A stretch of 33,644 nucleotides of DNA from Pelobium manganitolerans (GTDB lineage Bacteria; Bacteroidota; Bacteroidia; Sphingobacteriales; Sphingobacteriaceae), in NCBI RefSeq assembly GCF_003609575.1, contig NZ_MBTA01000008.1:1-33644 (forward strand). Reading direction: 5' to 3'. This document shows positions 24,513 to 33,632 of the stretch, piece after piece. The notes under the pieces were generated by a model. The model did not search any database. It saw nothing but the letters and a program-made list of their open reading frames with translations, and was not told where the DNA came from. The position numbers and the translations under genes are program-made. How positions within the stretch are numbered: position 1 is the first letter of the stretch; each line of letters begins with the position of its first letter.

Positions 24513-24824
24513 ATGAAATGGGTATCGTTCATATTAGCGTTTATAGTAGTGGTCTTATCAGCCGCACCTTGCTTTATGGAGGGTAAATGCCTTAATGCCA
24601 CGCATCAGAAAACTGATAGCGGGGAACATCACGATGATGACTGTGGAACAGGATGCTGTTCTCCTTTTTTCAGTTGCAATACTTGCGCAGGCATTATATT
24701 AACCTCATTTCATTTCTCAATTACAGACCTCCTAAAACTGCCGAAAAGAAAATCAGTATTAATGCCTGTACCGCCAGTTTCTGATTTTCCATACTCTATT
24801 TGGCATCCGCCACAATTTGCTTAA
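24513..24824 (+). CDS. Small secreted or membrane-anchored Cys/His-rich protein (DUF6660-like)
   Basis: 103 residues. An N-terminal hydrophobic segment (residues 4-20, VSFILAFIVVVLSAAPC) is followed by a Cys/His/Asp-rich region: CFMEGKCLNATHQ, GEHHDDDCGTGCCSPFFSCNTCAG. The remainder is a moderately hydrophobic stretch and a Pro-rich tail. Such short proteins occur next to TonB receptors and metal efflux genes in Bacteroidota and are annotated DUF6660 (from recollection). The eight cysteines and nearby His/Asp suggest periplasmic metal binding. A dead copy lies at 23500-23712. It precedes the TonB receptor gene by about 80 bases. Confidence 0.75.
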   Translation: MKWVSFILAFIVVVLSAAPCFMEGKCLNATHQKTDSGEHHDDDCGTGCCSPFFSCNTCAGIILTSFHFSITDLLKLPKRKSVLMPVPPVSDFPYSIWHPPQFA

Positions 24825-24907
24825 TGTGCGGGCGTTCAGCCCGATTAATTATCAGCGGTGCTTCACATCGCCATATCTTTTTATTCACATTAAATATCAT
24901 TTTTAAA

Positions 24908-27079
24908 ATGCGAAAAATACTCATTGTGTCATTTTTCATGGCACTGAATCTTTGTGTATATGCACAAAGCACATTAAATGCTGTTGTCAAGAACAGTGAA
25001 AGTAAAGAACCATTAGCTGGGGTAACGGTATCTGTAAATGGTACTTTAATCAGTACGACATCCAACGAAAATGGGAAGATTGCTTTATCCGGTATTCCCG
25101 CCGGATTACAGAAAATACACTTTAGCTTTATTGGCTTTGATGACCATATTGAAACATTGGAATTTCCGTTAAAGGATAGCAGTGTTATTGAAATCCTGCT
25201 TAAAGAAAGTTCCGAAGAGTTGGACGAAATTGTTGTTTCCTCTACGAGAAGTACAAGAAGCATACAAAACATTCCTACCCGTATTGAATTTATCGGAGGG
25301 GAAGAACTGGACGAAAAAGGCAATATGAAGCCAGGCGACATTCGCATGCTTTTGAGTGAGAGTACAGGTATCCACGTACAGACCACCTCCCCAACCAGTG
25401 CTAATGCAAGCATACGTATTCAAGGGCTTGACGGGAGATACACACAAATCCTTAAAGACGGTTTCCCGATTTATTCCGGTGCTTCAAGCGGATTAGGCTT
25501 GCTACAAATTCCACCACTTGACTTAAAGCAAGTAGAAGTGATTAAAGGTTCGACTTCTACGTTGTATGGTGGTGGTGCAATAGCAGGTTTAGTCAACCTG
25601 ATTTCCAAGACACCTACAGATGAAAGGGATTTACATTTTCATATCAATGGAACATCAGGTAGGGGCTTGGATATTAATGGTTTTTACGGACAGAAGTTTA
25701 AGAAAATCGGAACAACGATATTCGCTTCGCATAATCGCAACAGTGCTTATGACCCTGCAAAAATTGGTTTGTCTGCTATTCCTCAATTTGAACGCTATGT
25801 GCTGAACCCCAAACTATTTGTTTACTTCAACGATAAAACAAAATTAAACTTCGGTGTTAACGCTACAATTGAAAACCGTTTAGGTGGAGATATGCTGTAC
25901 ATCAAGGGTAAAGGGGACAACACACATCAATATTTTGAAGAAAACAAAACACAACGCTACTCCACGCAGTTCGTCTTCGACCATTCTATCGATGAAAACA
26001 GTTCCTTTCAAGTCAAAAACAGTGTAAGCTATTTCAACAGAAACACTACTATTCCGAATTATGGATTTGAGGGAACACAGACAGCTACTTTTACTGAAGC
26101 CAACTACACGAGCAGTAAAGAAACATCGGAATGGATAGCAGGTCTAAATATTTGGACAGACAACTTTAAAGAAAAACAGATTGCCGCATTTCCTTTGAGA
26201 GATTACAATCAAACCACATTCGGGATATTCGTTCAAAACACTTTCAAAGCTACGGACTGGCTTCAATTGGAAAGCGGGTTAAGGACAGATTACGTGATAG
26301 ACTACGGAGCTGTTTTTTTACCGAGGGTATCGGCTTTGTTCCGAATTGCAGAGGGACTAACATCAAGAGTTGGAGGTGGATTTGGTTACAAGACACCCAC
26401 TATTTTTACTGAAGAGAGTGAGCGAATACAATATCAGAATGTAATGCCGATAAACGATAATTCCAATAAACTGGAGAGAAGTTACGGCGGTAATGCAGAT
26501 ATCAACTACCACACAAATATGGGTAATAATTGGACATTCAGCATCAATCAATTGTTCTTTTATACCTATTTGGATAATCCGCTTCTACTTGAAAACCCGT
26601 CAGCCAATCTTTATCAGTTTGTCAACTCTCCGGGTTACATCCATACCAAAGGGACAGAAACCAATATCAAAATCAGCTACGATGACGTGAAGCTATTTTT
26701 GGGATACACTTATACTGATGCCCGCTTACAGCAAAATGGCACAAACACAGAAAGTCCCCTAACACCGAAACACCGTATCAATTCGGTTCTGATGTATGAA
26801 ATAGAAGATAAATGGAAAGTCGGTCTGGAAGCCTATTACTTTAGCCCGCAAAAAATGAATAACGGTACTACGGGTAAAGATTATGTTATCTGCGGGTTTA
26901 TGGCTGAAAAGATTTGGGAAAGATTTTCGCTATACATCAATTTTGAAAATTTTCTCGATACCCGGCAAACACGCTTTGATAGTATCTATACAGGAACAAT
27001 AAGCAACCCCGTATTTAAAGACATCTACGCACCATTGGACGGATTTGTAATTAACGGGGGAATAAAATTCAGACTATAA
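24908..27079 (+). CDS. TonB-dependent outer-membrane receptor with carboxypeptidase-like N-domain
   Basis: 723 residues from the ATG at 24908. The frame is open from 24800, but only this start gives a signal peptide (MRKILIVSFFMALNLCVYAQ). Residues about 22-95 are a carboxypeptidase-D regulatory-like domain (VVKNSESKEPLAGVTVSVNG). A TonB-box-like DEIVVSSTR near residue 100 follows, then a plug with IRIQGLDGRYTQILKDGFP and VEVIKGSTSTLYGGGAIAGLVNL, and a 22-strand-type barrel ending GGIKFRL. It is an energised importer of the CirA/FecA class. Its place between a Cys-rich secreted protein and a metal ATPase suggests a metal or metallophore substrate (inference). An import receptor beside an efflux pump is a recurring Bacteroidota arrangement. 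Confidence 0.9.
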   Translation: MRKILIVSFFMALNLCVYAQSTLNAVVKNSESKEPLAGVTVSVNGTLISTTSNENGKIALSGIPAGLQKIHFSFIGFDDHIETLEFPLKDSSVIEILLKESSEELDEIVVSSTRSTRSIQNIPTRIEFIGGEELDEKGNMKPGDIRMLLSESTGIHVQTTSPTSANASIRIQGLDGRYTQILKDGFPIYSGASSGLGLLQIPPLDLKQVEVIKGSTSTLYGGGAIAGLVNLISKTPTDERDLHFHINGTSGRGLDINGFYGQKFKKIGTTIFASHNRNSAYDPAKIGLSAIPQFERYVLNPKLFVYFNDKTKLNFGVNATIENRLGGDMLYIKGKGDNTHQYFEENKTQRYSTQFVFDHSIDENSSFQVKNSVSYFNRNTTIPNYGFEGTQTATFTEANYTSSKETSEWIAGLNIWTDNFKEKQIAAFPLRDYNQTTFGIFVQNTFKATDWLQLESGLRTDYVIDYGAVFLPRVSALFRIAEGLTSRVGGGFGYKTPTIFTEESERIQYQNVMPINDNSNKLERSYGGNADINYHTNMGNNWTFSINQLFFYTYLDNPLLLENPSANLYQFVNSPGYIHTKGTETNIKISYDDVKLFLGYTYTDARLQQNGTNTESPLTPKHRINSVLMYEIEDKWKVGLEAYYFSPQKMNNGTTGKDYVICGFMAEKIWERFSLYINFENFLDTRQTRFDSIYTGTISNPVFKDIYAPLDGFVINGGIKFRL

Positions 27080-27114
27080 AGTAATGAAAGAACTAATCCC
27101 TAATATATTCAGCA

Positions 27115-29148
27115 ATGGCACACAAACATATTTATGACGTACAGGGAAAACAGCTTTGCTGTACAGAGGAAGAAAAAATCTATACAAAAGCAGGTGTGCG
27201 GCATATTATTGATGATACTTGTTGCTCAATAAATGGAAACGCAAATCAAAATGATAACAAACAAGTTGAATTTGTTGGAAAAAGCAGCGTAATTAAAATG
27301 TTTTTGCCAAGCATTATTTCATTAGTGCTGTTACTTATAGCTATCTACTTTGACAATGTGCTGAAACCCGAATGGTTTAAAGGTTGGACAAGGAGTGTTT
27401 ATTATGCCGTAGTTTATCTGCCTGTTGGTTTTCCTGTGGTAAAAGAAGCATTTGAAAGCATTGGCAAAGGGGAAATATTTTCTGAATTTTTATTGATGAG
27501 CATTGCTACTATCGGGGCATTTGCCATTGGCGAATACCCGGAGGGAGTTGCCGTGATGTTGTTTTATTCCATAGGCGAGGTTTTTCAGACATTAGCTGTA
27601 AGAAAAGCAAAAGCAAACATTAAATCTTTACTTGACCAACGACCTGATGAGGTGACTATTTTACAGGATAATCAGCCAAAGGTTGTCAAAGCGGAAGCGG
27701 TTTCCATTGGCACAATCATACAATTAAAGCCGGGGGAAAAGTTGGGATTGGACGGAGAACTTTTGTCCGAAACAGCATCATTCAATACGGCGGCACTTAC
27801 GGGAGAGAGCAAGCCTGACACTAAATCAAAAGGAGAAACCGTATTAGCCGGAATGATTAATCTGAACACTATTACACAGGTAAAAGTGACCACAGCATAT
27901 ACAGATAGTAAGTTGAGCAAGATTTTAGAATTGGTGCAAAATGCCACTTCTCAAAAAGCACCGACAGAGTTGTTCATCAGGAAGTTTGCAAAAATATATA
28001 CGCCAATTGTGGTGTTATTAGCAATTCTTATTATAGCATTACCTTATTTCTTTGTAGAAAACTATGTGTTAAGTCAATGGCTATACAGAGCATTAATATT
28101 CTTAGTTATATCGTGTCCTTGTGCATTGGTAATAAGTATTCCATTAGGCTATTTTGGTGGCATTGGTGCGGCAAGTAAAAACGGGATATTGTTTAAAGGA
28201 AGTAATTTTTTAGATGTACTTGCCAATATCAAAAACGTGGTAATGGATAAGACAGGCACGATGACAGAGGGTGTTTTCAAAGTGCAGGAAGTAGTTTTTA
28301 GAAATGAATTAAATCAGACCGAAATCTTACAAATGGTAAATACTTTGGAAAGCCACAGTACACATCCCATAGCCTCTGCCATTCAGCAATATGTTGGTGT
28401 TGTAGATAACAACATCCCATTACAGAATGTGGAAGAAATAGCAGGACAAGGTTTAAAAGCAAATGTAAACGGAAAAGAGTTACTGATAGGAAATTTTAAG
28501 CTGATGAATAAGTTTTCTATCTCTTATGATATTGACCCGAATAGCATTGTTTACACAGTAATTGCAGTTGCTTATGATAAAAAGTTTGTGGGCTATATCA
28601 CTATTGCAGACAGCATAAAAGAAGATGCACAAATTACGATTGACAAACTTAAATCGCTCAATGTAACAACAACAATGTTAAGTGGTGACAAATCAACCGT
28701 TGTAAAATTTGTTGCAGAAAAATTGGGTGTCAATAATGCTTTTGGCGATTTATTGCCCGAAGACAAAGTAAATAGAATACAAGAAATAAAAGCCAAAAAT
28801 GAAACAGTTGCCTTTGTCGGGGACGGTGTAAATGATGCACCTGTTGTAGCATTAAGTGATGTAGGTATTGCAATGGGTGGCTTAGGCAGCGATGCCACTA
28901 TTGAAACGGCTGATGTAGTAATACAGGACGATAAGCCGAGTAAAATTCCTATAGCAATTAACATCGGCAAGCAAACGAAAAGAATAGTTTGGCAAAACAT
29001 CACTTTAGCGTTTGGCGTAAAAGCTATTGTATTAATACTTGGTGCAGGCGGTTTAGCTACAATGTGGGAAGCCGTTTTTGCTGATGTTGGAGTGGCTTTA
29101 TTGGCAATTCTGAATGCAGTGAGAATACAACGAATGAGATTTGTTTAA
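27115..29148 (+). CDS. P1B-2-type heavy-metal ATPase (Zn/Cd/Pb class)
   Basis: 677 residues. A short N-terminus has paired cysteines (QLCCTEE, DTCCS) and histidines but no full HMA domain. The core contains LTGESKPDT, the transmembrane metal motif SCPCALV (C334, C336), the phosphorylation site DKTGT (D378), a HP-type locus in SHSTHPIASA, LSGDKST and VGDGVNDAPV. In the last two helices N-x7-K (K636 in TLAFGVKAI) and ADVG (D657) match the ZntA-type ligands, pointing to zinc, cadmium or lead efflux rather than copper. It ends the metal block before a strong terminator. Codon use and base composition are visibly more A+T-rich than in the mob genes. Confidence 0.92.
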   Translation: MAHKHIYDVQGKQLCCTEEEKIYTKAGVRHIIDDTCCSINGNANQNDNKQVEFVGKSSVIKMFLPSIISLVLLLIAIYFDNVLKPEWFKGWTRSVYYAVVYLPVGFPVVKEAFESIGKGEIFSEFLLMSIATIGAFAIGEYPEGVAVMLFYSIGEVFQTLAVRKAKANIKSLLDQRPDEVTILQDNQPKVVKAEAVSIGTIIQLKPGEKLGLDGELLSETASFNTAALTGESKPDTKSKGETVLAGMINLNTITQVKVTTAYTDSKLSKILELVQNATSQKAPTELFIRKFAKIYTPIVVLLAILIIALPYFFVENYVLSQWLYRALIFLVISCPCALVISIPLGYFGGIGAASKNGILFKGSNFLDVLANIKNVVMDKTGTMTEGVFKVQEVVFRNELNQTEILQMVNTLESHSTHPIASAIQQYVGVVDNNIPLQNVEEIAGQGLKANVNGKELLIGNFKLMNKFSISYDIDPNSIVYTVIAVAYDKKFVGYITIADSIKEDAQITIDKLKSLNVTTTMLSGDKSTVVKFVAEKLGVNNAFGDLLPEDKVNRIQEIKAKNETVAFVGDGVNDAPVVALSDVGIAMGGLGSDATIETADVVIQDDKPSKIPIAINIGKQTKRIVWQNITLAFGVKAIVLILGAGGLATMWEAVFADVGVALLAILNAVRIQRMRFV

Positions 29149-29200
29149 CGGTTAAGACAAATTGAAAATGGAAGAAATTTAAGATTAGTATAGATTGCAT

Positions 29201-29232
29201 AATAAACCCTCTGAAATTTCGGAGGGTTTATT
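29201..29232. terminator. Bidirectional terminator between the ATPase gene and the ORF6N gene
   Basis: AATAAACCCTC (29201-29211) pairs with GAGGGTTTATT (29222-29232) around a TGAAATTTCG centre that can extend the stem with one wobble pair. T-rich and A-rich flanks make it work for both converging genes. Confidence 0.85.
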
Positions 29233-29233
29233 G

Positions 29234-30112
29234 TTATGATGTAAGGATTTGAAGCATTCTGCCGACTTCAATATCCATTCTCGAAAAGGCAAACCATTTT
29301 TTGCCCAGGTCTTTGAGTGATGCCCCGATGTGGTAGAGTTCCATATTATCTATAATCAAAAAACGGTCGTGGGCATCGGAGAAAACCTCAATATCTACCG
29401 GAGGGTATTGGCTATTGTAACGTTGTAAATCTAACCGTAATTGATTGCTGATGCTTTTGGTAAGGATTGTAGCGGTTACATTCGTCTTACGCTTACCCAA
29501 TAAAGTAAGCACCGTATCATCCACATAATTATCAAGCAGGATAATTGAGCTTTTGGCACTTCGGATAATATCGGAAACAAAGGCGTAGGCATCAAATACC
29601 TGCTCGTTGTAAAAAATGCCTTTTTCACTATGGAGCTTGTCGCTTTCCAAAGCCTTAAAAATCTCTTCAAATTTTTTGTCGGCTTCCAGCTGCTTTAACT
29701 GGATATTATCTAAACGATGAAACAAAGAAGCATTACTGATAAGCATACGCCGCATTTCCACAAAGGCTTCCATTATCTCAACACTCATTTTAACGGCTAT
29801 ATCTGAACGGAGTATGGCAGATGCCATTGCAACCCCTTGTTCAGTAAAAACGTAAGGCAAATAACGTCTGCCGCCGTAATTTAAACTTGAGGTTCCAATT
29901 TGGAACCTCAAGTTTTCAACTTCCTCTTCCGTCAGTTGAAAGCAGAATGATACAGGAAATCGCTCAATATTTCTTTTAACGGCTTTATTCAGGTTCTTTG
30001 TTTCAACCTGATATAAGGCAGCGAGGTCGCTATCCAACATTACCTGTTTGCCCCGAATGGTATAAATAAAGTTTCTGATTTCTTTAGGTACGATTGACGG
30101 TTTATTTTCCAT
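29234..30112 (-). CDS. ORF6N-domain protein with PLD-like C-terminal domain
   Basis: About 292 residues from the ATG at 30112 (an upstream ATG at 30145 would add 11 residues and overlap topB further). The N-terminal ORF6N domain contains IRGKQVMLDSDLAALYQVETKNLNKAVKRN and RFPVSFCFQLTEEE, followed by YLPYVFTEQGVAM, a DNA-binding-type module of phages and mobile elements. After a helical linker, a C-terminal phospholipase-D-like region has SSIILLDNYVDD and a HDRFLIID motif (H248; HxR-x4-D, a variant of HxK-x4-D) followed by ELYHIGASLKDLGKK. It could be a nuclease-like or regulatory protein. It overlaps the topB 3' end by 11 bases and so belongs to that operon. Confidence 0.85.
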   Translation of the reverse strand: MENKPSIVPKEIRNFIYTIRGKQVMLDSDLAALYQVETKNLNKAVKRNIERFPVSFCFQLTEEEVENLRFQIGTSSLNYGGRRYLPYVFTEQGVAMASAILRSDIAVKMSVEIMEAFVEMRRMLISNASLFHRLDNIQLKQLEADKKFEEIFKALESDKLHSEKGIFYNEQVFDAYAFVSDIIRSAKSSIILLDNYVDDTVLTLLGKRKTNVTATILTKSISNQLRLDLQRYNSQYPPVDIEVFSDAHDRFLIIDNMELYHIGASLKDLGKKWFAFSRMDIEVGRMLQILTS

Positions 30113-32195
30113 TGCGTTTTCTGCTTTTGTTCTTCTCAAACTCAAAGGAACTTTCGGCGTTTTCTTTCAGTAAGATGTAAGCATCGAATTTCTTTCCTGC
30201 CTTGCTTGTCATTCCTTTGATTAAAGAAGTTTTGCCTTTATTGACAAGGCTTGTTACATTTTCTATACTGATTTGTACACCGCAGACGGTACGGAACTGC
30301 ACCCAGTTACAAGCTTCATCAGGGCATTTCACAATCTTGTCACGGATAATAAGCTGCTGATTTTTGCATTTCGGACAAGTCAGTTTGGGTTGATTGGTAC
30401 TTCCAATGGAAGTTTGCAGCAATTCATCAGTAATGGATTTGGCATAGTTTTCCATTTCCTTTTGGAACATTCCGGCATCTGCTTCGTTGTTTTCGATTTT
30501 GTGCAATGCCAATTCCCATTCGGCGGTCATTGCCACGTCTGCAATCTTGCGTTCTTTGACAAGCCCATACACTTGCAATCCTTTTTCGGTAGGGATTAAA
30601 GCACGTTTATCCCGTTGGATATAATTACGGGTAAACAGTGTTTCGATAATGGCGGCTCTTGTTGCAGGAGTACCAATACCGATATTTTTGAGGGCTTTAC
30701 GCTCTTCCTCGTTCTCGATGTCTTTCCCTGCGGTTTCCATTGCAGACAAAAGACCTGCTTCGGTGTAAAGCACTGGCGGTTTGGTCTGCTTTTCCAAAAC
30801 GGCGGCTTCCTTTATGGCAAGTTCGTCGCCTTTATGTAGTTCAGGTAATTCCTGCACTGGCTCTTCGCCGTCATCGGTAAAACTTCCTTTGATGGAACGC
30901 CAACCCGCTTCCTGAATTTTACAGCCTTTTGCCGTAAAGTCGTAATGCAATACCTGTAATGATACATCCGTTATTTCTTTGACACAGGCTTGTGATATGG
31001 CTTCGAGTAATCGAAGCGCAATCATATTGTAAATCTTGTTTTCGTCTGCATTGAGTACCGACGGCACTTTATCCGTAATCAACAAACCGTGATGGTCCGT
31101 TACACGGAGGTCATTCACGATACGTTTGTTGAACCGTCCCCATTTGATTTTGGTAAGGGCTTGTTTGCAATCTTCACGGTTCTGCAAAGCCCGCACAAGA
31201 TTTGGAATTTCCGCCCACATATCTTCAGGAATGTATTTGCTTCCGGTACGTGGGTACGTGATAAACTTCTTTTCGTACAGGCTTTGTGCGATATTGAGCG
31301 TTGCTTCAGCAGATAATTTCAGCCTTTTATTGGCTTCCTTTTGTAAGCCTGTCAGGTCAAAAAGCAAAGGCGGTTGTTCTGTAACGCTTTTGGTTTCTGC
31401 TGACGTAACGGTTGCCGTTGCGCCACGCTGAATAGCTTTAAGGGTATCATCGGCAAGCTGCTTTTCGTCCCATTTGGTAGCGGAAATACTTTTGAAATCA
31501 ACCTGTGCTTTATGGTGCGTTAATTGTATCTGCCAGTATTTCTTAACCGTGAAATCCTTATTGTCGAGGTAACGTTTGCATATCAAAGCCAGTGTAGGTG
31601 TTTGCACTCTTCCGAGCGAATAAATACCGTTGCCTGCGGCAATGCTCAATGCCTGTGTAGCATTGATGCCCACAAGCCAGTCTGCACGGCTTCTGCCTTG
31701 CGCTGCCTGATATAGTCCGTCAAATTCTTTTCCGTCTTTCAGGTTGTCAAAGCCTTGCTTTATTGCCTTTTCGGTAAGCGAACTTATCCAAAGGCGTTCA
31801 AAAGGCTTGTTGCATTTCAGGTATTCATAAATGTACCTGAAAATGAGTTCGCCCTCACGACCTGCATCGGTAGCAACGATAATGCTATTGCTTTGCTTAA
31901 AAAGCTGCTCAATGACTTTCAGTTGCTTTAATGCGCCAATATCGGCGGTGTACCCTTTATCTTTTTTGACCTTGCGGACGGTCAATAAAAACGGGTTGGG
32001 CAATATTGGCAGGGATGCTTTATCAAATCCCGAAATGCCGTAGTCTTCGGGCATTCCCAGTCCTATCAAATGACCGAATGCCCACGTAACAAAATAGCCG
32101 TTACCTGTCAGGTAGCCATCCTTTTTATCAGATGCTCCCACCAAGCCGGCTATCTCCCTTGCTACACTTGGTTTTTCTGCAATAATTGTTTTCAT
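30102..32195 (-). CDS. topB: DNA topoisomerase III (TopB) of the element
   Basis: 697 residues, type IA topoisomerase. The TOPRIM domain has IIAEKPSVAREI (E7) and VATDAGREGELIFRY (D110, E114, E116). QGRSRADWLVGINATQ and LGRVQTPTLALI follow, and the active-site tyrosine Y314 is in FITYPRTGSKYI. The C-terminus has a zinc-ribbon-like CPKCKNQQL...CPDEACNW and a basic Lys/Arg tail. It relaxes negative supercoils and decatenates DNA. A TopB copy is a constant part of Bacteroidota conjugative elements, probably for processing transferred DNA. It lies 6 bases after the DUF4099/3945 gene and overlaps the downstream ORF6N gene. Confidence 0.95.
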   Translation of the reverse strand: MKTIIAEKPSVAREIAGLVGASDKKDGYLTGNGYFVTWAFGHLIGLGMPEDYGISGFDKASLPILPNPFLLTVRKVKKDKGYTADIGALKQLKVIEQLFKQSNSIIVATDAGREGELIFRYIYEYLKCNKPFERLWISSLTEKAIKQGFDNLKDGKEFDGLYQAAQGRSRADWLVGINATQALSIAAGNGIYSLGRVQTPTLALICKRYLDNKDFTVKKYWQIQLTHHKAQVDFKSISATKWDEKQLADDTLKAIQRGATATVTSAETKSVTEQPPLLFDLTGLQKEANKRLKLSAEATLNIAQSLYEKKFITYPRTGSKYIPEDMWAEIPNLVRALQNREDCKQALTKIKWGRFNKRIVNDLRVTDHHGLLITDKVPSVLNADENKIYNMIALRLLEAISQACVKEITDVSLQVLHYDFTAKGCKIQEAGWRSIKGSFTDDGEEPVQELPELHKGDELAIKEAAVLEKQTKPPVLYTEAGLLSAMETAGKDIENEEERKALKNIGIGTPATRAAIIETLFTRNYIQRDKRALIPTEKGLQVYGLVKERKIADVAMTAEWELALHKIENNEADAGMFQKEMENYAKSITDELLQTSIGSTNQPKLTCPKCKNQQLIIRDKIVKCPDEACNWVQFRTVCGVQISIENVTSLVNKGKTSLIKGMTSKAGKKFDAYILLKENAESSFEFEKNKSRKRNGK

Positions 32196-32201
32196 ACTGT
32201 A

Positions 32202-33632
32202 CTACATTTTTCTGCCTTTGGATTTTGCAGGCTTGTTGTCCTGTTGTTCCTGCTGCTTTTCGTTTTTCGGTCTTTGCTGCCCGGACTTCAAAGGCTCTTG
32301 GACGTTCTTGGTCGCTTCGTTGGTTTTACCCTTCGAATTAACGGCAGTCTGCGTTTTATGGGTTTCGGCAGGTTCTACCCGTGCTTTATACTGACCGGGA
32401 AACTCAAAATTGGTCTTTCCGGTATCTTTGTCGAAAGTGATATAACCCTTATACGGTTGGTCTTTTTTGTCTTTCAGTTCAACGTATATGGTTTGTCCGG
32501 CTTTGAACTTGTTGTACTGCTCATCATCCAGTTCTTTGCCCCTGAAAGTTCTTGGAGCTTCCTGCGGTTGGCTTTGCTGATTGTTTTGTTGGGTGTTCTG
32601 TTGGTTTGTTTGAGCTTGCTGATTGTTGTTGCTTCTGTCAAACAGGAACTCAACGTATCGTTTGTCCGCATTGAATTGTACCGTTGCCGAAAACTCCGTT
32701 CCTTTCGTGGAAATCATACCCTCTAAATAGAGTGGTTTGCCCTCCATTAAAGTTTGCTTTTGTTCCTCATTCAGTTTTACACCCTTAATTTCATCGGGAA
32801 TTTTTATAAACTCCGTGCGTAGCGCAATCACATCATTGGTCAGCCTGTCGATGCTGATAATGGACGGCATCAGTTCGCCTGTTTTGGAATTTACGAGATT
32901 GACCACACGCCCCATATTACCCGTTTCGAGCAGGTTTTTCTTGTCTTCGTCGGTAAACTTGTGTCCGAAAAACTCAAAGTGGAGGTTAGGTTCTCTTTTG
33001 ATACCGTGTATTGCCACGATAACATTGCCGTCTTCGCCTTGCTGTAAAGACAGACGGGCATCCGTGCGGAGGATAGAACCACCGAGGTTAATGCCTATCG
33101 GTAAAAGTTCATTGGTTTTGTAACCTCGTAACAAAGGGTCAAGCAAGTTTCTTTTTTCAAGATACTCTTTGCTTAATCCGAGGTTTTTCATTGTGTCCCA
33201 ATCAATCTGCTCCGGCTTGTAGCGGTATTCGCTTGTTTCCGTTGTTGTTTGTGCTGTTGCCATATTATTTTGATTTTCTTGTTTTTTATCAGGTTGGGGT
33301 TCTGCTTTCACTTCGTGTTCTTTCAGCACTTTTTCGCCCTGCGGAGTGGGCTTATCTACGTGCTTTTGGAGTTCCTGCGCTTTTTCAGCAGCAACCGGGG
33401 CAGGTACTTTGAAGAAAGTAAAGTTTGTGGGGTTCTTTAACTGGCTGAAAAAGTTGGAAAAAAAGTTGGAAAAGAAATCGCCGCTTTTGTCCACACGCAT
33501 AAACTGGTTTTGGTTTTTCTTGGTGGGTTCAACGGTTTCCATTTTCCCGTTTTCGTCAATACTCTTTACTGCCTGGATTTTCATTTTCTCTTTATCCAGT
33601 ACGAGTAATATGTCCGAAAGCTGTTCGGGCAT
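32202..33632 (-). CDS. DUF4099/DUF3945 domain protein of the conjugative element
   Basis: 476 residues; ATG at 33632 is preceded by AGGAA, an unusually SD-like site for this DNA. The N-terminal region carries a repeated FFSNFFSNFFSQ (about 53-64) and a charged linker. A DUF4099 domain follows (about 137-255, IDWDTMKNLGLSKEYLEKRNLLDPLLRGYKTNELLPI). Two DUF3945-like repeats start LNEEQKQTLMEGKPLYLEG and LDDEQYNKFKAGQTIYVELK. Between them is a Gln/Asn-rich linker (QAQTNQQNTQQNNQQSQPQ). It ends in a basic tail. The biochemical function is unknown; the gene is constantly placed upstream of topB in these elements, so a role in DNA processing or in regulating TopB is plausible. Confidence 0.88.
   Translation of the reverse strand: MPEQLSDILLVLDKEKMKIQAVKSIDENGKMETVEPTKKNQNQFMRVDKSGDFFSNFFSNFFSQLKNPTNFTFFKVPAPVAAEKAQELQKHVDKPTPQGEKVLKEHEVKAEPQPDKKQENQNNMATAQTTTETSEYRYKPEQIDWDTMKNLGLSKEYLEKRNLLDPLLRGYKTNELLPIGINLGGSILRTDARLSLQQGEDGNVIVAIHGIKREPNLHFEFFGHKFTDEDKKNLLETGNMGRVVNLVNSKTGELMPSIISIDRLTNDVIALRTEFIKIPDEIKGVKLNEEQKQTLMEGKPLYLEGMISTKGTEFSATVQFNADKRYVEFLFDRSNNNQQAQTNQQNTQQNNQQSQPQEAPRTFRGKELDDEQYNKFKAGQTIYVELKDKKDQPYKGYITFDKDTGKTNFEFPGQYKARVEPAETHKTQTAVNSKGKTNEATKNVQEPLKSGQQRPKNEKQQEQQDNKPAKSKGRKM

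Noticed and set aside
24800-24907. Upstream extension of the TonB-receptor frame (MASATICLMC...)
   Set aside because: It overlaps the DUF6660-like gene and lacks a signal peptide, whereas the ATG at 24908 begins a perfect signal peptide; the extension is chance open frame.
24796-25413. 205-codon minus-strand open frame
   Set aside because: It is antisense to the well-supported TonB receptor start, with no family features and Ser/Leu-rich antisense composition.
27672-29003. Minus-strand frames of 91 and 136 codons in the ATPase gene
   Set aside because: They are antisense to invariant P-type ATPase motifs and show no protein family signal.
33450-33478. Short repeats encoding FFSNFFSNFFSQ in the DUF4099/3945 gene
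   Set aside because: They are low-complexity coding repeats in a linker of one protein, not a separate genetic element.
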